64,000 bases of DNA from Rhodocaloribacter sp964552015 (GCA_964552015.1 CAZKFR010000007.1:20440-84439), one strand, 5' to 3'; counted from the first letter of the stretch, positions 24,901-34,670 are shown. Notes: generated by a model from the letters alone, not told the origin. Made by a program: numbers and translations.

Positions 24901-27384
24901 CTATTTGCCGAAGCCCTGGCCGAGCGTGAACTGGAACGTCCACTTCTTCGAACCGTCGTGGTTGCTGTTGACCGGCACGAACGTGTCGAAGTTGTACCCG
25001 TAGACCAGTTCGACCATGCCGAGGATGGGCAGGAAGAGGCGGGTGCCGAAGCCGGCCGACCGGAAGAGCTGCCCCGGGTTGTAGCTCTGGAAGCCGTCCC
25101 AGGTGTTGGCGGCCTCGACGTACACGTACGGTGCGGCCGAGAGTTGCTCGGTCTGCACGGCCATCCACCGGAGCTCGCCGGCGTAATGGTTCAGGATGCG
25201 CCCGCCAAAGGGGTCGCCGTTCTGGCGCGGACCGATGGCGCCGAGCGGGTAGGCCCGCATGTAGATGACGTCTTTTCCGAAGAAGCTGAAGAAGCCCTGC
25301 GTCTCGAACGGGGACCCCCCGACGACGAACCGCTCGAAGGCCACCTCCTTACCCGTGAGCGAGCCGATGTAGCCGTAGTCCATGCTGAAGCCCACGGAGA
25401 ATTTGCGCGAGAGCGGCACGTTCCAGGCCGACGTCAGGCGCCACTTGTGATACTGGATCAACCCCCCCAGCGGCGGTGCGATCTCGAGCGAGAGGCTCAT
25501 CTTGGAGCCTGACGAGGGGAAGATCGGGTGATTGGTGGAATTACGGGCCAGCGTCTGCCGCACCGTCACCTGCTGGCTGACGCCCTGCGGCAGCGTGCTC
25601 AGCCAGTTGTCGTTGTCGAAGTACTGATAGCCGATCGTGGTTGCCGTGCTGAAAAAGTCGTCCGGCCACTTCAGGCGCTGCTCGTAGAAGCCCGAGAGCG
25701 ACGTGGTGAGCAGCTTCCCCGGGCTGGAGTTGGAGAGGAACGTCGAGCCGGTGATTTTGGAGAAGGAAGCCGAGAAACCAATCGGCGTGGGACGGCCCCG
25801 GAACCAGGGTTCGGTGAACGAGAGCGAGTACTGCTGGAAGAAATTCCCGTTCGTCTGCACGGCCACGGAGAGCTTCTGCCCGTCACCGGAAGGCAGGGGT
25901 CGCCAGGCCGATCCGTTGAAGAGGTTCTGTGCGGAGAAGTTGTTGAAGGTGAACCGGAGCTGCAGCACGAGCCCGAAGCGCCCCCAGGTGCCGGAAAGCT
26001 CCAGCTGGTCGCTGCCGGTCTCCTCCAGGTGATAGCTCAGATCGACCACCTTGTCCTCTTCCCGGATCCGGATGTCCGGGCCTTTCACGAGCGACTCCTG
26101 CGCGAAGTAGTTGAGCTGCATCAACCGCCGGATCGACTCCTGGATGGCATCCCGGCTGAACGTCTCGCCCGGAAACGTGATCAACTCGCGTCGGATGACG
26201 TGCTCTTTCGTCTTGGTGTTGCCCGTGATCTCGATGGTGCCGAACTCGTACACGTCGCCCTCGAAGACGTCAAAAACGAGGTCGAGCGAGTCTTCGCCCG
26301 CCACACGAATGATGGGCTGTACCTGCGCGCGCATGTAGCCCCGGTTCATATAGAGGCTCATGACGTCGCTGCTGTTCTTGTTGCCGTAGAGGTTCTCCTC
26401 CAGCCGCTTCGCGTTGTAGACGTCGCCCCGGGCCAGCCCGAGCGCCTCGGTCAGCACCTCGTCCGGATACACGGTGTTGCCTTCCCAGACGATGTTGCGG
26501 ATGTGGAAGCGCGGCCCCTCGTGCACGGTCAGTTCGACGACCATCTTCGGGTCGTCACCTTCCATCCGCAGGTACGTGGTGTCCCGGACGATCCGCGCGT
26601 CGTAGAAGCCTTTCTCATTGTACTTCTCCAGAATGCGCTGCGGGTCTTCGTCGAACTCGTCCGGCTTGAAGGTATTCTTCCGCCAGAACTGCCACCACTT
26701 TTTCGGCTTCGTTTTCATCGCGCCGATGAGGTCGCCGTCGGAGAGCTGCTCGTTGCCGTGGATGATGACCTCGCCGACGCCCACCCGCGGCCCCTTGTCC
26801 ACCTGGAAGTCGAGCACGAGCGAGTTGTCCGGGTTGACGGTTCGGACGACCTCGACCGAAGCGAGCGGGTGGCCCTTTTCGGCATAGAACTCCTTGATGA
26901 TTTGTACCGTCCGCTCGATGGCGCTGGGCCGCACGGGCGTGCCCTTGTAGAGCGGCACCTCCTTCTGCAGCTTCTTCCGGTCGCCCCCCTTGATGCCGGT
27001 AAAGGTGTAGTCGGCCAGCTTGGGCACCTCCTTCACCTCGATGACCAGGTAGACGCCCTGGTCGAAGCGGCGGTCTTCCCGGATCTTGACGTCGGAGAAC
27101 ATGCCGAGGCGATAGATGGCGCGGATGGCATCGGCCAGGGCGGGGTCACCCGGCAGGGTGATCTGCTGCCCGACGGCCAGGCGGCTGGTCTGCAGGACGA
27201 ACGTGCGGGTATAGTCGGAAGCGACGCCCTCCACGCTGATGCCCAGGATCTCGAAGGTCTGGGGGCGCAGTTCGGCGGGCAGATCGGCGCGGGCCGCCAG
27301 CGGCGTCTGGGCCGCCACCGGTGCGGCGACGGACATCAACACGAGCAACAGGCCCGGCAGAAGCCACGAACAACGAACGTGCAT
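24901..27384 (-). CDS. bamA: Outer membrane protein assembly factor BamA
   Basis: The protein has 827 residues from the ATG at 27384, chosen because it begins a clear Sec signal (MHVRCSWLLPGLLLVLMSVA). Five POTRA repeats follow (about 55-425), seen by motifs such as IEVKEVPKLADYTFTGIKGG, LDFQVDKGPRVGVGEVIIHG and VHEGPRFHIRNIVWEGN. The beta-barrel covers about 430-827 and has LVQYHKW-like strands and the loop-6 region near FFGKDVIYMRAYPL. It inserts outer-membrane proteins. The last residues GQGFGK replace the usual final aromatic residue. Upstream there is an 18-bp tandem repeat that may be an operator. Confidence 0.94.
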   Translation of the reverse strand: MHVRCSWLLPGLLLVLMSVAAPVAAQTPLAARADLPAELRPQTFEILGISVEGVASDYTRTFVLQTSRLAVGQQITLPGDPALADAIRAIYRLGMFSDVKIREDRRFDQGVYLVIEVKEVPKLADYTFTGIKGGDRKKLQKEVPLYKGTPVRPSAIERTVQIIKEFYAEKGHPLASVEVVRTVNPDNSLVLDFQVDKGPRVGVGEVIIHGNEQLSDGDLIGAMKTKPKKWWQFWRKNTFKPDEFDEDPQRILEKYNEKGFYDARIVRDTTYLRMEGDDPKMVVELTVHEGPRFHIRNIVWEGNTVYPDEVLTEALGLARGDVYNAKRLEENLYGNKNSSDVMSLYMNRGYMRAQVQPIIRVAGEDSLDLVFDVFEGDVYEFGTIEITGNTKTKEHVIRRELITFPGETFSRDAIQESIRRLMQLNYFAQESLVKGPDIRIREEDKVVDLSYHLEETGSDQLELSGTWGRFGLVLQLRFTFNNFSAQNLFNGSAWRPLPSGDGQKLSVAVQTNGNFFQQYSLSFTEPWFRGRPTPIGFSASFSKITGSTFLSNSSPGKLLTTSLSGFYEQRLKWPDDFFSTATTIGYQYFDNDNWLSTLPQGVSQQVTVRQTLARNSTNHPIFPSSGSKMSLSLEIAPPLGGLIQYHKWRLTSAWNVPLSRKFSVGFSMDYGYIGSLTGKEVAFERFVVGGSPFETQGFFSFFGKDVIYMRAYPLGAIGPRQNGDPFGGRILNHYAGELRWMAVQTEQLSAAPYVYVEAANTWDGFQSYNPGQLFRSAGFGTRLFLPILGMVELVYGYNFDTFVPVNSNHDGSKKWTFQFTLGQGFGK

Positions 27385-27430
27385 GGGAAAGAAGTTGGGA
27401 TACGAACGGGTTACCACGAATGCGGGCGAT

Positions 27431-27467
27431 CTAAACGGTGGAGCGCAACCTAAACGGGCAAGCGCAA
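27431..27467. promoter_or_regulatory. 18-bp tandem direct repeat upstream of bamA
   Basis: Two copies (27431-27448 and 27450-27467) share CTAAACGG..GCGCAA with three mismatches, period 19 bp. They lie 47-83 bp upstream of the bamA start codon. Two helical-turn spaced half-sites suggest a regulator binding side by side, for instance an envelope-stress factor, but nothing proves this. Confidence 0.4.
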
Positions 27468-27598
27468 AACTTGGTTTCTCCAAGATGGTGCGAATCGGCG
27501 TCTCCGTTGAACGCCTCGGAGGGAGGGATTATTGTGGGGGCGTCGCAGGCCGGTCGCGGGCGGGCGGAACGATGCCCGGCACCACCGGATCGGCACGT

Positions 27599-28405
27599 TC
27601 AAGCGTCCTCCTGGACCCGGCCGAAGCGGCGGTCACGGTCCTGAAACGCACGAATGGCTTCGTAGAGCTGGGCGCGCCGGAAGTCGGGCCAGAGCACCTC
27701 GGTGACGTAGAACTCGGCGTAGGCGATCTGCCAGAGCAGGAAGTTGGAGACGCGCAGTTCGCCGCCGGTGCGGATGAGCAGGTCGGGGTCCGGCATGCCG
27801 GCCGTCCCGAGGGCCGCGGCAATGGTCGCCTCGTCGATGGCATCGGGATCGAGTTCCCCGGCAGCGACGCGGCGGGCCAGCGTACGTACGGCCTCACGCA
27901 GTTCCCAGCGGCCGCTGTAGGAGAGGGCCAGCAGGAGCGTCATGCGGCGGTTGCCGGCCGTCTCGGCCATCGCCTCCTCCAGCTCACGCCGGCACGCCTC
28001 CGGCAACATCGACAGGTCGCCCAGGGCCTTCAGGCGGACGTCGTTCTTCTGCAGGGTCTTCTTTTCCCGGCGCAGCGTGCGGATGAGCAGCTGCATCAGG
28101 GCGTTGACCTCCTTGCGGGGCCGCTGCCAGTTCTCGGTGCTGAAGGTGTAGAGCGTCAGGTACTCCACGCCGAGCTCGGCACAGGCCTCGGTGACCTCGC
28201 GGACCGACTCGACGCCCTCGTAGTGCCCCACATACCGCGCCTGCCCGCGCGCCCGGGCCCACCGCCCGTTGCCGTCCATGATGATGGCGATGTGGCGCGG
28301 CATCACGCCGCGGCGTTTCAGAGCCGCCTGCACGGCCCGGTCGTCCCGCTCGGGGTCGAGCACGGTCGCCTGCCCGGTCATCGCTGCTGCCTTCATCGCA
28401 TCCAT
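27599..28405 (-). CDS. uppS: Isoprenyl transferase (undecaprenyl diphosphate synthase)
   Basis: The 268-residue protein starts at 28405 (MDAMKAAAM); a start at 28396 is nearly equal. The catalytic Asp is in IAIIMDGNGRWARARG. Substrate motifs YTFSTENWQRP and DLLIRTGGELRVSNFLLWQ, and the closing YAEFYVTEVLWPDF, are all intact. It condenses isopentenyl diphosphate onto farnesyl diphosphate to make the lipid carrier for peptidoglycan. It lies between rseP and bamA, a classical cluster order. The N-terminal 40 residues are extra and may be an extension. Confidence 0.93.
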   Translation of the reverse strand: MDAMKAAAMTGQATVLDPERDDRAVQAALKRRGVMPRHIAIIMDGNGRWARARGQARYVGHYEGVESVREVTEACAELGVEYLTLYTFSTENWQRPRKEVNALMQLLIRTLRREKKTLQKNDVRLKALGDLSMLPEACRRELEEAMAETAGNRRMTLLLALSYSGRWELREAVRTLARRVAAGELDPDAIDEATIAAALGTAGMPDPDLLIRTGGELRVSNFLLWQIAYAEFYVTEVLWPDFRRAQLYEAIRAFQDRDRRFGRVQEDA

Positions 28406-28460
28406 GAAATACGGTTCCTTCAACGTGTTTTTCGTTCGATCGGTTGCCAGCGGGCCGGGC

Positions 28461-29834
28461 TCACAACCGCAGGATGTCATTGAAAATCAAAAACGTCATC
28501 AGGAGCAGCAGCAGAAACATCCCGATCTGCTGCATCACCATGCGCACCTTCAGCGAGGGCTCGCGCCGGGTGATGGCCTCGTAGAGCAGAAAGACGAGAT
28601 GGCCGCCGTCGAGCGCCGGGATCGGCAGGATGTTGACGATGGCCAGCGTGATCGAGAGCACGGCAACGATGTTCCAGAACGCATAGGCCCCGCTGGCGGC
28701 GGCCTCGCGGGTGAGGACGGCCACCTGGATCGGCCCTCCCAGGTTCTCCCGGATGCTCTCGGAGCCAAAGAAAACCCGCTTCAGGCTGGTGACGATGATC
28801 TTCGTGTTGAGCCAGGTGTCGTCCAGCCCGGCCACGACGGCTTCCCCGAGGTCATAGTCGACGAAGCGGACGATCTGGTAGACACCGAGCAGGATGCGAT
28901 CCCCGCTCACCTCCGGGGTGACGGTCGCCTCGTAGACCAGGCCGCCGGCCAGGGTATCGACGGGCTGCAGGCCGGGCGGCACGACCGCCGCGAGCGAGTC
29001 CGGCCGCAGCCAGCGCAGCGCAAACGGCCGGCCCTCGGTCTGCTGGATGCGCCCGGTCATCTCATGCCAGAAGCGGACGGGCTGCCCGTCGATGGCCAGG
29101 ATACGGTCGCCCGGACGCAGGCCGATTTGATCGGCGGGGGCCCCCTCGACGACCGCCCCCACCACGGGCGGATCGAAGCTAATGCCGAAGTTGCCCTTGG
29201 CCCGGCTGAGCTGCGTCATGATGTCCTCGGGCCCCTCGAAGGTCAGCCGCTGCCCGTCCCGCTCGACGACGATGGTCAGGCGCTCGGCCAGGAGGGCTTC
29301 CTGCAGCCCCCGCAGCCCGGCAAACTGGGAGGGCGGCTTGCCGTTGATCTCCAGAATACGGTCGCCCGTGCGCAGGCCGATCTGGTAGGCGAGCGAACTG
29401 TCGGCCACGAGGACCTCGCCCACGGGCGGCACGTAGCGCTCGCCGTAGGCACTCTTGAGCCCGATGAACACGACCGCCGCCAGCAGCATGTTGAACACCA
29501 CCCCGGCCACGATCACCACGATGCGCTGCCAGATGGGTTTGGCGCGGAACTCCCACGGCTCGGGCGGGCGCTCGGCGAAGCCGGCATCCATGCTCTCGTC
29601 CACCATCCCCGCAATCTTGACGTAGCCACCCAGCGGGGTCGCCCCGATGACGTACTCCGTCTCCCCGATCTGCTTGCCGATGATCTTCGGAGGGAAGCCG
29701 ATCGAGAAGCGCTCGACGCGCATCTTGAAGAGCTTGGCAAAGAGAAAGTGCCCCATCTCGTGAACGAAGACCAGGAGCATGATGGCTCCCAGAATGGGCA
29801 CGATGTACGAAAGAATATTCAGCAGAAAGTCCAT
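28461..29834 (-). CDS. rseP: RIP metalloprotease RseP (site-2 protease)
   Basis: This 457-residue membrane protease has the zinc motif HEMGH (residues 25-29) in the first membrane helix and the second ligand motif NILPIPALDGGHL near the C-terminus. Two PDZ domains lie between (GDRILEINGKPPSQF and GDRILAIDGQPVRF). RseP cuts membrane-bound anti-sigma factors during envelope stress. It is between dxr and uppS on the same strand. A strong hairpin sits in the 138-bp spacer upstream. Confidence 0.93.
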   Translation of the reverse strand: MDFLLNILSYIVPILGAIMLLVFVHEMGHFLFAKLFKMRVERFSIGFPPKIIGKQIGETEYVIGATPLGGYVKIAGMVDESMDAGFAERPPEPWEFRAKPIWQRIVVIVAGVVFNMLLAAVVFIGLKSAYGERYVPPVGEVLVADSSLAYQIGLRTGDRILEINGKPPSQFAGLRGLQEALLAERLTIVVERDGQRLTFEGPEDIMTQLSRAKGNFGISFDPPVVGAVVEGAPADQIGLRPGDRILAIDGQPVRFWHEMTGRIQQTEGRPFALRWLRPDSLAAVVPPGLQPVDTLAGGLVYEATVTPEVSGDRILLGVYQIVRFVDYDLGEAVVAGLDDTWLNTKIIVTSLKRVFFGSESIRENLGGPIQVAVLTREAAASGAYAFWNIVAVLSITLAIVNILPIPALDGGHLVFLLYEAITRREPSLKVRMVMQQIGMFLLLLLMTFLIFNDILRL

Positions 29835-29888
29835 GCGGCGAAATCAGAGGCTGAACGTACGAAGCGACCGAGGGGCGGAGGGGCGCGC

Positions 29889-29932
29889 GAGGTCGCGGCA
29901 CCCGGGGCCGGAGGAGCCCCGGCGGCGACCTC
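29889..29932 (-). other. Two-step hairpin between dxr and rseP
   Basis: The outer stem GAGGTCGC/GCGACCTC (29889-29896 and 29925-29932) is perfect, and an inner stem CCGGGGC/GCCCCGG (29902-29908 and 29916-29922) is perfect too. There is no T tract, so it is not a simple terminator. In the transcript from dxr into rseP it may act as a processing site or a stability element. Confidence 0.5.
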
Positions 29933-29972
29933 AGAACATCATGCTTTCGATGATTCTTGCAAGCGTTCGCGT

Positions 29973-31163
29973 TCAATGAACGGTGCGACGGTGGAGTTCC
30001 TGAACGTGCCGGCGGGCGCGGGCGTCCGTCTCGACGAGTTCTTCGAGCGAACGGGCGGGCCGGGAGGCAGCCAGATCCACCAGGGCCTGCTCGATCAGGT
30101 GCGGGATGTCCACGAAGCGGATGCGATCCCGCAGGAATAGGTCGACGGCCTGCTCGTTGGCGGCGTTGAGCACGGCCGGCGCCGTGCCCCCGTGCGCGAG
30201 GGCCTCGAAGGCCAGGCGCAGGCACGGAAAGCGCTCCAGGTCGGGTTCTTCGAAGTCGAGGCGGCCCAGGGCGGCCCAGTCCACGCGGGGGTGGGGGGCC
30301 GGCCATCGCTCCGGGTAGGTGAGGGCGTACTGAATGGGCACCTTCATGTCCGGCACGCCGAGCTGCGCCTTCGTCGAGCCGTCCCGGAAGACCACCATGG
30401 AGTGGATGATGGACTGCGGGTGGACGAGCACGCGCAGGCGCTCCCGCTCGATGCCAAAGATCCAGCGGGCCTCGATGACCTCCAGCCCCTTGTTCATCAT
30501 CGTGGCCGAGTCGATGGTGATCTTGGCGCCCATGTCCCAGTTGGGATGGCGGAGCGCCTCCTCGCGCGTGATGGCCTCGAACGTGTGGCGCGGGCGGGTG
30601 CGGAACGGGCCTCCGGAGGCCGTCAGGATGAGCGTCTCGATGGCCTCGGCGGGCTCACCGACCAGGCACTGGAAGATGGCCGAGTGCTCGCTGTCGACGG
30701 GCAGCAGCGTGGCGCCGTGCCGGGCAGCCAGCCCGGTGACGAGTTCACCGGCCACCACGAGCGTCTCTTTGTTGGCCAGGGCGATCTTTTTGCCGGCGCG
30801 CACGGCCGCCAGCGTCGGAGCCAGCCCGGCAAAGCCGACGACCGCCGCCAGCACCGTATCGACGTCGGCGCGGGTGGCCGCCTCACAGAGCCCTTCGGCG
30901 CCGGCCAGCACCTCGATGCCCGTTCCGGCCAGCGCCTCCTTGAGCGCACCGTAGCGCGTGACGTCGGCAATGGCCACACAGGCCGGGCGGTAGCGACGGG
31001 CCAGGTGGGCCAGCCGATCGACGCGGGCGTGGGCCGTGAGCGCGCGCACGTGCAGCCGGTCGGGAAAGAGGTCCACCACGTCGAGGGCCTGCGTGCCGAT
31101 GGAGCCCGTGGCCCCGAGCACACAGAGCCCCTGCCCCGGGCCATTGCGTTCGAGAACGGTCAT
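29973..31163 (-). CDS. dxr: 1-deoxy-D-xylulose 5-phosphate reductoisomerase
   Basis: The 396-residue protein begins MTVLERNGPGQGLCVLGATGSIG with the NADPH loop GATGSIG. The start at 31163 is the family N-terminus; earlier open frame is spurious. Active-site motifs are ALANKETLVVAG, LLPVDSEHSAIFQCL (metal-binding Asp/Glu), LTASGGPFR and HPNWDMGAKITIDSATMMNK. It makes MEP, the first committed step of the MEP isoprenoid pathway, which feeds the neighbouring uppS. Confidence 0.96.
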   Translation of the reverse strand: MTVLERNGPGQGLCVLGATGSIGTQALDVVDLFPDRLHVRALTAHARVDRLAHLARRYRPACVAIADVTRYGALKEALAGTGIEVLAGAEGLCEAATRADVDTVLAAVVGFAGLAPTLAAVRAGKKIALANKETLVVAGELVTGLAARHGATLLPVDSEHSAIFQCLVGEPAEAIETLILTASGGPFRTRPRHTFEAITREEALRHPNWDMGAKITIDSATMMNKGLEVIEARWIFGIERERLRVLVHPQSIIHSMVVFRDGSTKAQLGVPDMKVPIQYALTYPERWPAPHPRVDWAALGRLDFEEPDLERFPCLRLAFEALAHGGTAPAVLNAANEQAVDLFLRDRIRFVDIPHLIEQALVDLAASRPARSLEELVETDARARRHVQELHRRTVH

Positions 31164-31347
31164 GCGATGTGGATAGAACGATCGTGGAAAGAAGGGGCCC
31201 GCCGCACCACCGGGCACGGGAAACCGAAACAGGCGACGTACATACGTATGACCAAGTCGTTTGCTTCCGCCCCGAACCGGCCCGGCGTGAAACTTGCGCG
31301 GATCCGACGCCATATCAGCCTTCCCTCGCCTTGCCCTGCCCGATCGC

Positions 31348-33234
31348 ATGCGTGCTCGTCCGTCCCGTTTTTCGCTTCGCCTGTCGCGGATCATCCTGTC
31401 CGGTCTGATGCTGGCCGGGTTCGCAGCCACGCCGACCCGCGCCCAGGCCATCGACAGCAGCCTCGTGGCCCGCTTCCAGCTGGCTGAGGCTTACCTGCGC
31501 GGTGCCCAGTTCGATCGTGCCATCCCCCTGCTCGAGGACCTCTACGCCGAGCGGCCGGAAACGTACGTCTTCTTCGAGCGCCTTGCGCAGGCCTACGAGA
31601 GCGTCAAACGGTACGACGACGCCCTGCGCCTGCTCGATGAGCGCATCGCGAGCCAGCCCGTCCCGACGGCCCTGCTGGCCGAGAAGGCCCGCCTGCTCTA
31701 CCTCAAGGGTGAGGAGGAGGCAGCCCTGCAGACCTGGCAGACCGCCCTCGACACGCTGCCCGGGCACGTGAACACGTACCTGCTCGTCTACCGATCGATG
31801 ATGCAGGTACGGCGCTTCGAGGATGCCATCGCCGTCCTCGAACAGGGCCGCCGCACCCTCGACCGCGACGACCTCTTCCAGACCGACCTGGCCTACCTCT
31901 ACAGCCTCACCGGCGATCATGCCCGGGCCATGGAGGAATACCTGAACCTGCTGGCCCGGAACGAGCGGCAACTCAACTTCGTCCGGGGCCGGCTCAGCCG
32001 GTACATGGAGCAGGAGGAAGCCCTGAAAGCCGCCATCGCCATGACCGAGCGAGCCGTCCGCCAGAACCCGCTCAACCGGGCCTACCGCGAACTGCTCTCG
32101 TGGCTCTACCTGGAGGGCGGCTACTACCGGGAAGCCCTCGACGTCAACCGGGCCATCGACCGGCTCGAGGAGGAACGCGGTCAGGTGCTGTTCGCCTTCG
32201 CCCGGCTGGCCGCCGAGGCCGGCGCCTACGACGTGGCCCTGGAAGCCTATGAGGAAATCCTGGCCCGTTACCCGGACGCCCCCGCCGCCCCGGAAGCCCG
32301 GTACGGTCTGGCCGAGATGTACGAGCGCCGGGCCGAACAGCGCGGCGAACAGGCCTTCGACGCCCGGGGCAACCGCATCCCGGCCCCGAACTACGACCGC
32401 GCCCTGGACGCCTACCGCGCCTTCCTGCAGGCCTACCCGAACCACCCGCGCTACCCTGACGTCCTCCGCCGCATCGGGCGGCTCCAGCAGGACGTCTTCG
32501 CCGACCTGGGAGCCGCCGAGGCCACCCTCCAGGAGGTCGTCACCCGCTTCCCGGGCACCGAGGCCGCCGATCTCGCCGCCTTCGACCTGGGGCGTGTGGC
32601 CCTGCAACGCAACCAGCTCGAAGCCGCCCGCCTGGCGTTCTCCCGCCTCATCGATCGGCTGCGCACCGGTGAACTGGCCGAGCAGGCCCGTTACGAACTG
32701 GCGCTGATCCACTTCTATCAGGGTGCCTTCGATGCAGCCCTGACCATCGCCGAGGCCATCAAAGAAAACACGGCGGCCGACGTGGCCAACGACGCCATCG
32801 AACTGAAGGTGCTGCTCGTCGAAAACCGGGGGCCGGACTCGCTGAACACGCCCCTGCGACGCTATGCCGAGGCCCGCCTGCTCGAACGCCAGCGCCAGCC
32901 CGAACGGGCGCTGGCCGTGCTCGAAGCGCTGCTCCGCGACTACGGCAACCACCCGCTGGCCGATGACGCCCGCTTCTTCCGCGCCCGGCTCCTGCGCCGG
33001 CTCGGACGCCCCGAAGACGCCGTGCAGGCCCTGCTCGAACTGCCCCTCCTCCACCCCGGCACCTACCTCGCCGACCGCAGCCTCTTCCTGGCAGGACAGA
33101 TCCAGGAACAGGACCTCGGCCTGCCCGACGAAGCGTTCAAGACCTACACCCGCCTTCTGACCGAATTCCCCGGGTCGCTGTTGCTGCCCGAGGTCCGCGC
33201 ACGGCTGCGTGCCCTCCGCGGCGACGATGCCTGA
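31348..33234 (+). CDS. Secreted TPR-repeat protein (outer-membrane assembly or envelope scaffold type)
   Basis: The protein has 628 residues with an N-terminal signal (residues 1-33, ending TPTRAQA). The rest is almost wholly TPR repeats, for example FERLAQAYESVKRYDDALRLL and ALEAYEEILARYPDAPAAPEARY. The repeats match the tetratricopeptide consensus at short intervals through to the end. No catalytic domain is seen. Such proteins bind partner proteins in the periplasm. Function is not otherwise assignable. The next gene, also secreted, starts 28 bp after, so they probably act or are expressed together. Confidence 0.82.
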   Translation: MRARPSRFSLRLSRIILSGLMLAGFAATPTRAQAIDSSLVARFQLAEAYLRGAQFDRAIPLLEDLYAERPETYVFFERLAQAYESVKRYDDALRLLDERIASQPVPTALLAEKARLLYLKGEEEAALQTWQTALDTLPGHVNTYLLVYRSMMQVRRFEDAIAVLEQGRRTLDRDDLFQTDLAYLYSLTGDHARAMEEYLNLLARNERQLNFVRGRLSRYMEQEEALKAAIAMTERAVRQNPLNRAYRELLSWLYLEGGYYREALDVNRAIDRLEEERGQVLFAFARLAAEAGAYDVALEAYEEILARYPDAPAAPEARYGLAEMYERRAEQRGEQAFDARGNRIPAPNYDRALDAYRAFLQAYPNHPRYPDVLRRIGRLQQDVFADLGAAEATLQEVVTRFPGTEAADLAAFDLGRVALQRNQLEAARLAFSRLIDRLRTGELAEQARYELALIHFYQGAFDAALTIAEAIKENTAADVANDAIELKVLLVENRGPDSLNTPLRRYAEARLLERQRQPERALAVLEALLRDYGNHPLADDARFFRARLLRRLGRPEDAVQALLELPLLHPGTYLADRSLFLAGQIQEQDLGLPDEAFKTYTRLLTEFPGSLLLPEVRARLRALRGDDA

Positions 33235-33262
33235 TGTCCCGTTCCCAACGAACCCGAACGCC

Positions 33263-34522
33263 ATGCGCCGCTCGTTCCTCTTGCTGGCCTGCCTGCTCCT
33301 CGCCCTTCCGCTGCGGGCGCAGGACCTCCTCATCCCCATGGATACCCGCCAGACGGACCACCTCAAGGCCTACGGCATCGCCTACTGGACACTCAGCCGG
33401 GGCGTCGAGGTGGACTGGCTGCTCAACTACCGGGGGGGCTCCTTCCTCATCGCCACCTTTCCCGAACTGGAGCAGGAACTGCGCATCCGGGGCGTCTACT
33501 TCGAAACCCTCAGCCCGGCGCAGTCCGCCCAGATCATCGCCGAGGTGGAGCGCGAGGACCGCAACACGGCCGTCGTGCGCCTGGAGAAGCCGCCGCGCAT
33601 CGCCGTCTATGCCCCGGATGTGACGCAGCCGTGGGACGATGCCGTCCTGCTGGCCCTCACCTATGCCGAGGTGCCCTACGACATGATCTACGACGACGAG
33701 GTCCTCACCGGCAAACTGGCCGACTACGACTGGCTGCACCTGCACCACGAGGACTTCACCGGCCAGTACGGCAAGTTCTACTCCTACCGGGCCATGCCCT
33801 GGTACATCGAGCAGCAGCGTCAGGCCGAGGCCACCGCCCGGCGGCACGGCTTCCGCAAGGTCAGCCAGCTCAAGCTCGCCGTGGCCCGGACCATCCGCGA
33901 CTACGTCCTCAACGGCGGCTTCCTCTTTGCCATGTGCTCCGGCACCGACACCTTCGACATCGCCCTGGCTGCCCACGCCACCGACATCGTCCCGGCCGAG
34001 TACGACGGGGACCCCATCGACCCGGACGCCCTCAGCAAGCTCGACTTCTCCGAGACGCTGGCCTTCGAGAACTTCACGCCGAGTTTCAATGCCCAGGAAT
34101 ACGAGCACTCGAACATCGATACGGGCCCCCCGCCGCCCCAGCTCCTCAATCCGGCCCTCGACTACTTCACCCTGTTCGAGTTCTCGGCCAAATGGGACCC
34201 CGTTCCGTCGATGCTGACGCAGAACCACGTCGCCACCATCAAGGGGTTCGTCGGGCAGACGACCAACTTCCGCAAGGACCTCATCAAGCCCGGCGTCGTC
34301 ATCCTGGCCGAGGCCCCGGGCCGGGACGCCGTCCGCTACCTGCACGGGACGCTGGGGCAGGGCACCTTCACCTTCTATGCCGGCCACGACCCCGAAGACT
34401 ACCAGCACTTCGTCAACGACCCGCCCACCGACCTGAGCCTCCACAAAAATTCACCGGGCTACCGGCTCATTCTGAACAATATCCTCTTTCCGGCCGCCCG
34501 GAAGAAGAAACAGAAGACGTGA
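33263..34522 (+). CDS. Secreted protein of uncharacterised family (often auto-annotated as asparagine synthetase B)
   Basis: The 419-residue protein has a short signal (RRSFLLLACLLLALPLRA) and the conserved opening DLLIPMDTRQTDHLKAYGIA. From memory, related proteins in Bacteroidota are labelled asparagine synthetase B, but there is no N-terminal Cys for a GATase class II domain and no ATP-pyrophosphatase motif, so that label is wrong. The mid segment GGFLFAMCSGTDTFDIALAA looks like the nucleophile elbow of a class I amidotransferase-like fold, with Cys as the candidate residue. The end GQGTFTFYAGHDPEDYQHFV is conserved-looking. Role unknown; it is probably periplasmic. Confidence 0.65.
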   Translation: MRRSFLLLACLLLALPLRAQDLLIPMDTRQTDHLKAYGIAYWTLSRGVEVDWLLNYRGGSFLIATFPELEQELRIRGVYFETLSPAQSAQIIAEVEREDRNTAVVRLEKPPRIAVYAPDVTQPWDDAVLLALTYAEVPYDMIYDDEVLTGKLADYDWLHLHHEDFTGQYGKFYSYRAMPWYIEQQRQAEATARRHGFRKVSQLKLAVARTIRDYVLNGGFLFAMCSGTDTFDIALAAHATDIVPAEYDGDPIDPDALSKLDFSETLAFENFTPSFNAQEYEHSNIDTGPPPPQLLNPALDYFTLFEFSAKWDPVPSMLTQNHVATIKGFVGQTTNFRKDLIKPGVVILAEAPGRDAVRYLHGTLGQGTFTFYAGHDPEDYQHFVNDPPTDLSLHKNSPGYRLILNNILFPAARKKKQKT

Positions 34523-34670
34523 GGCTGCGTTTCGCCCCACGCCGGGCCACGGACCCGGAGCGTCGCCACCCCGGGTACGGGCGCCGGCGCTGCACCCCGG
34601 TCCCTCGGGATCGAGGTCCGAGGCCCCCGCGTCGGGCCCTCCCCGCGTTCCCTCACCCTTCTGCGCTGCC

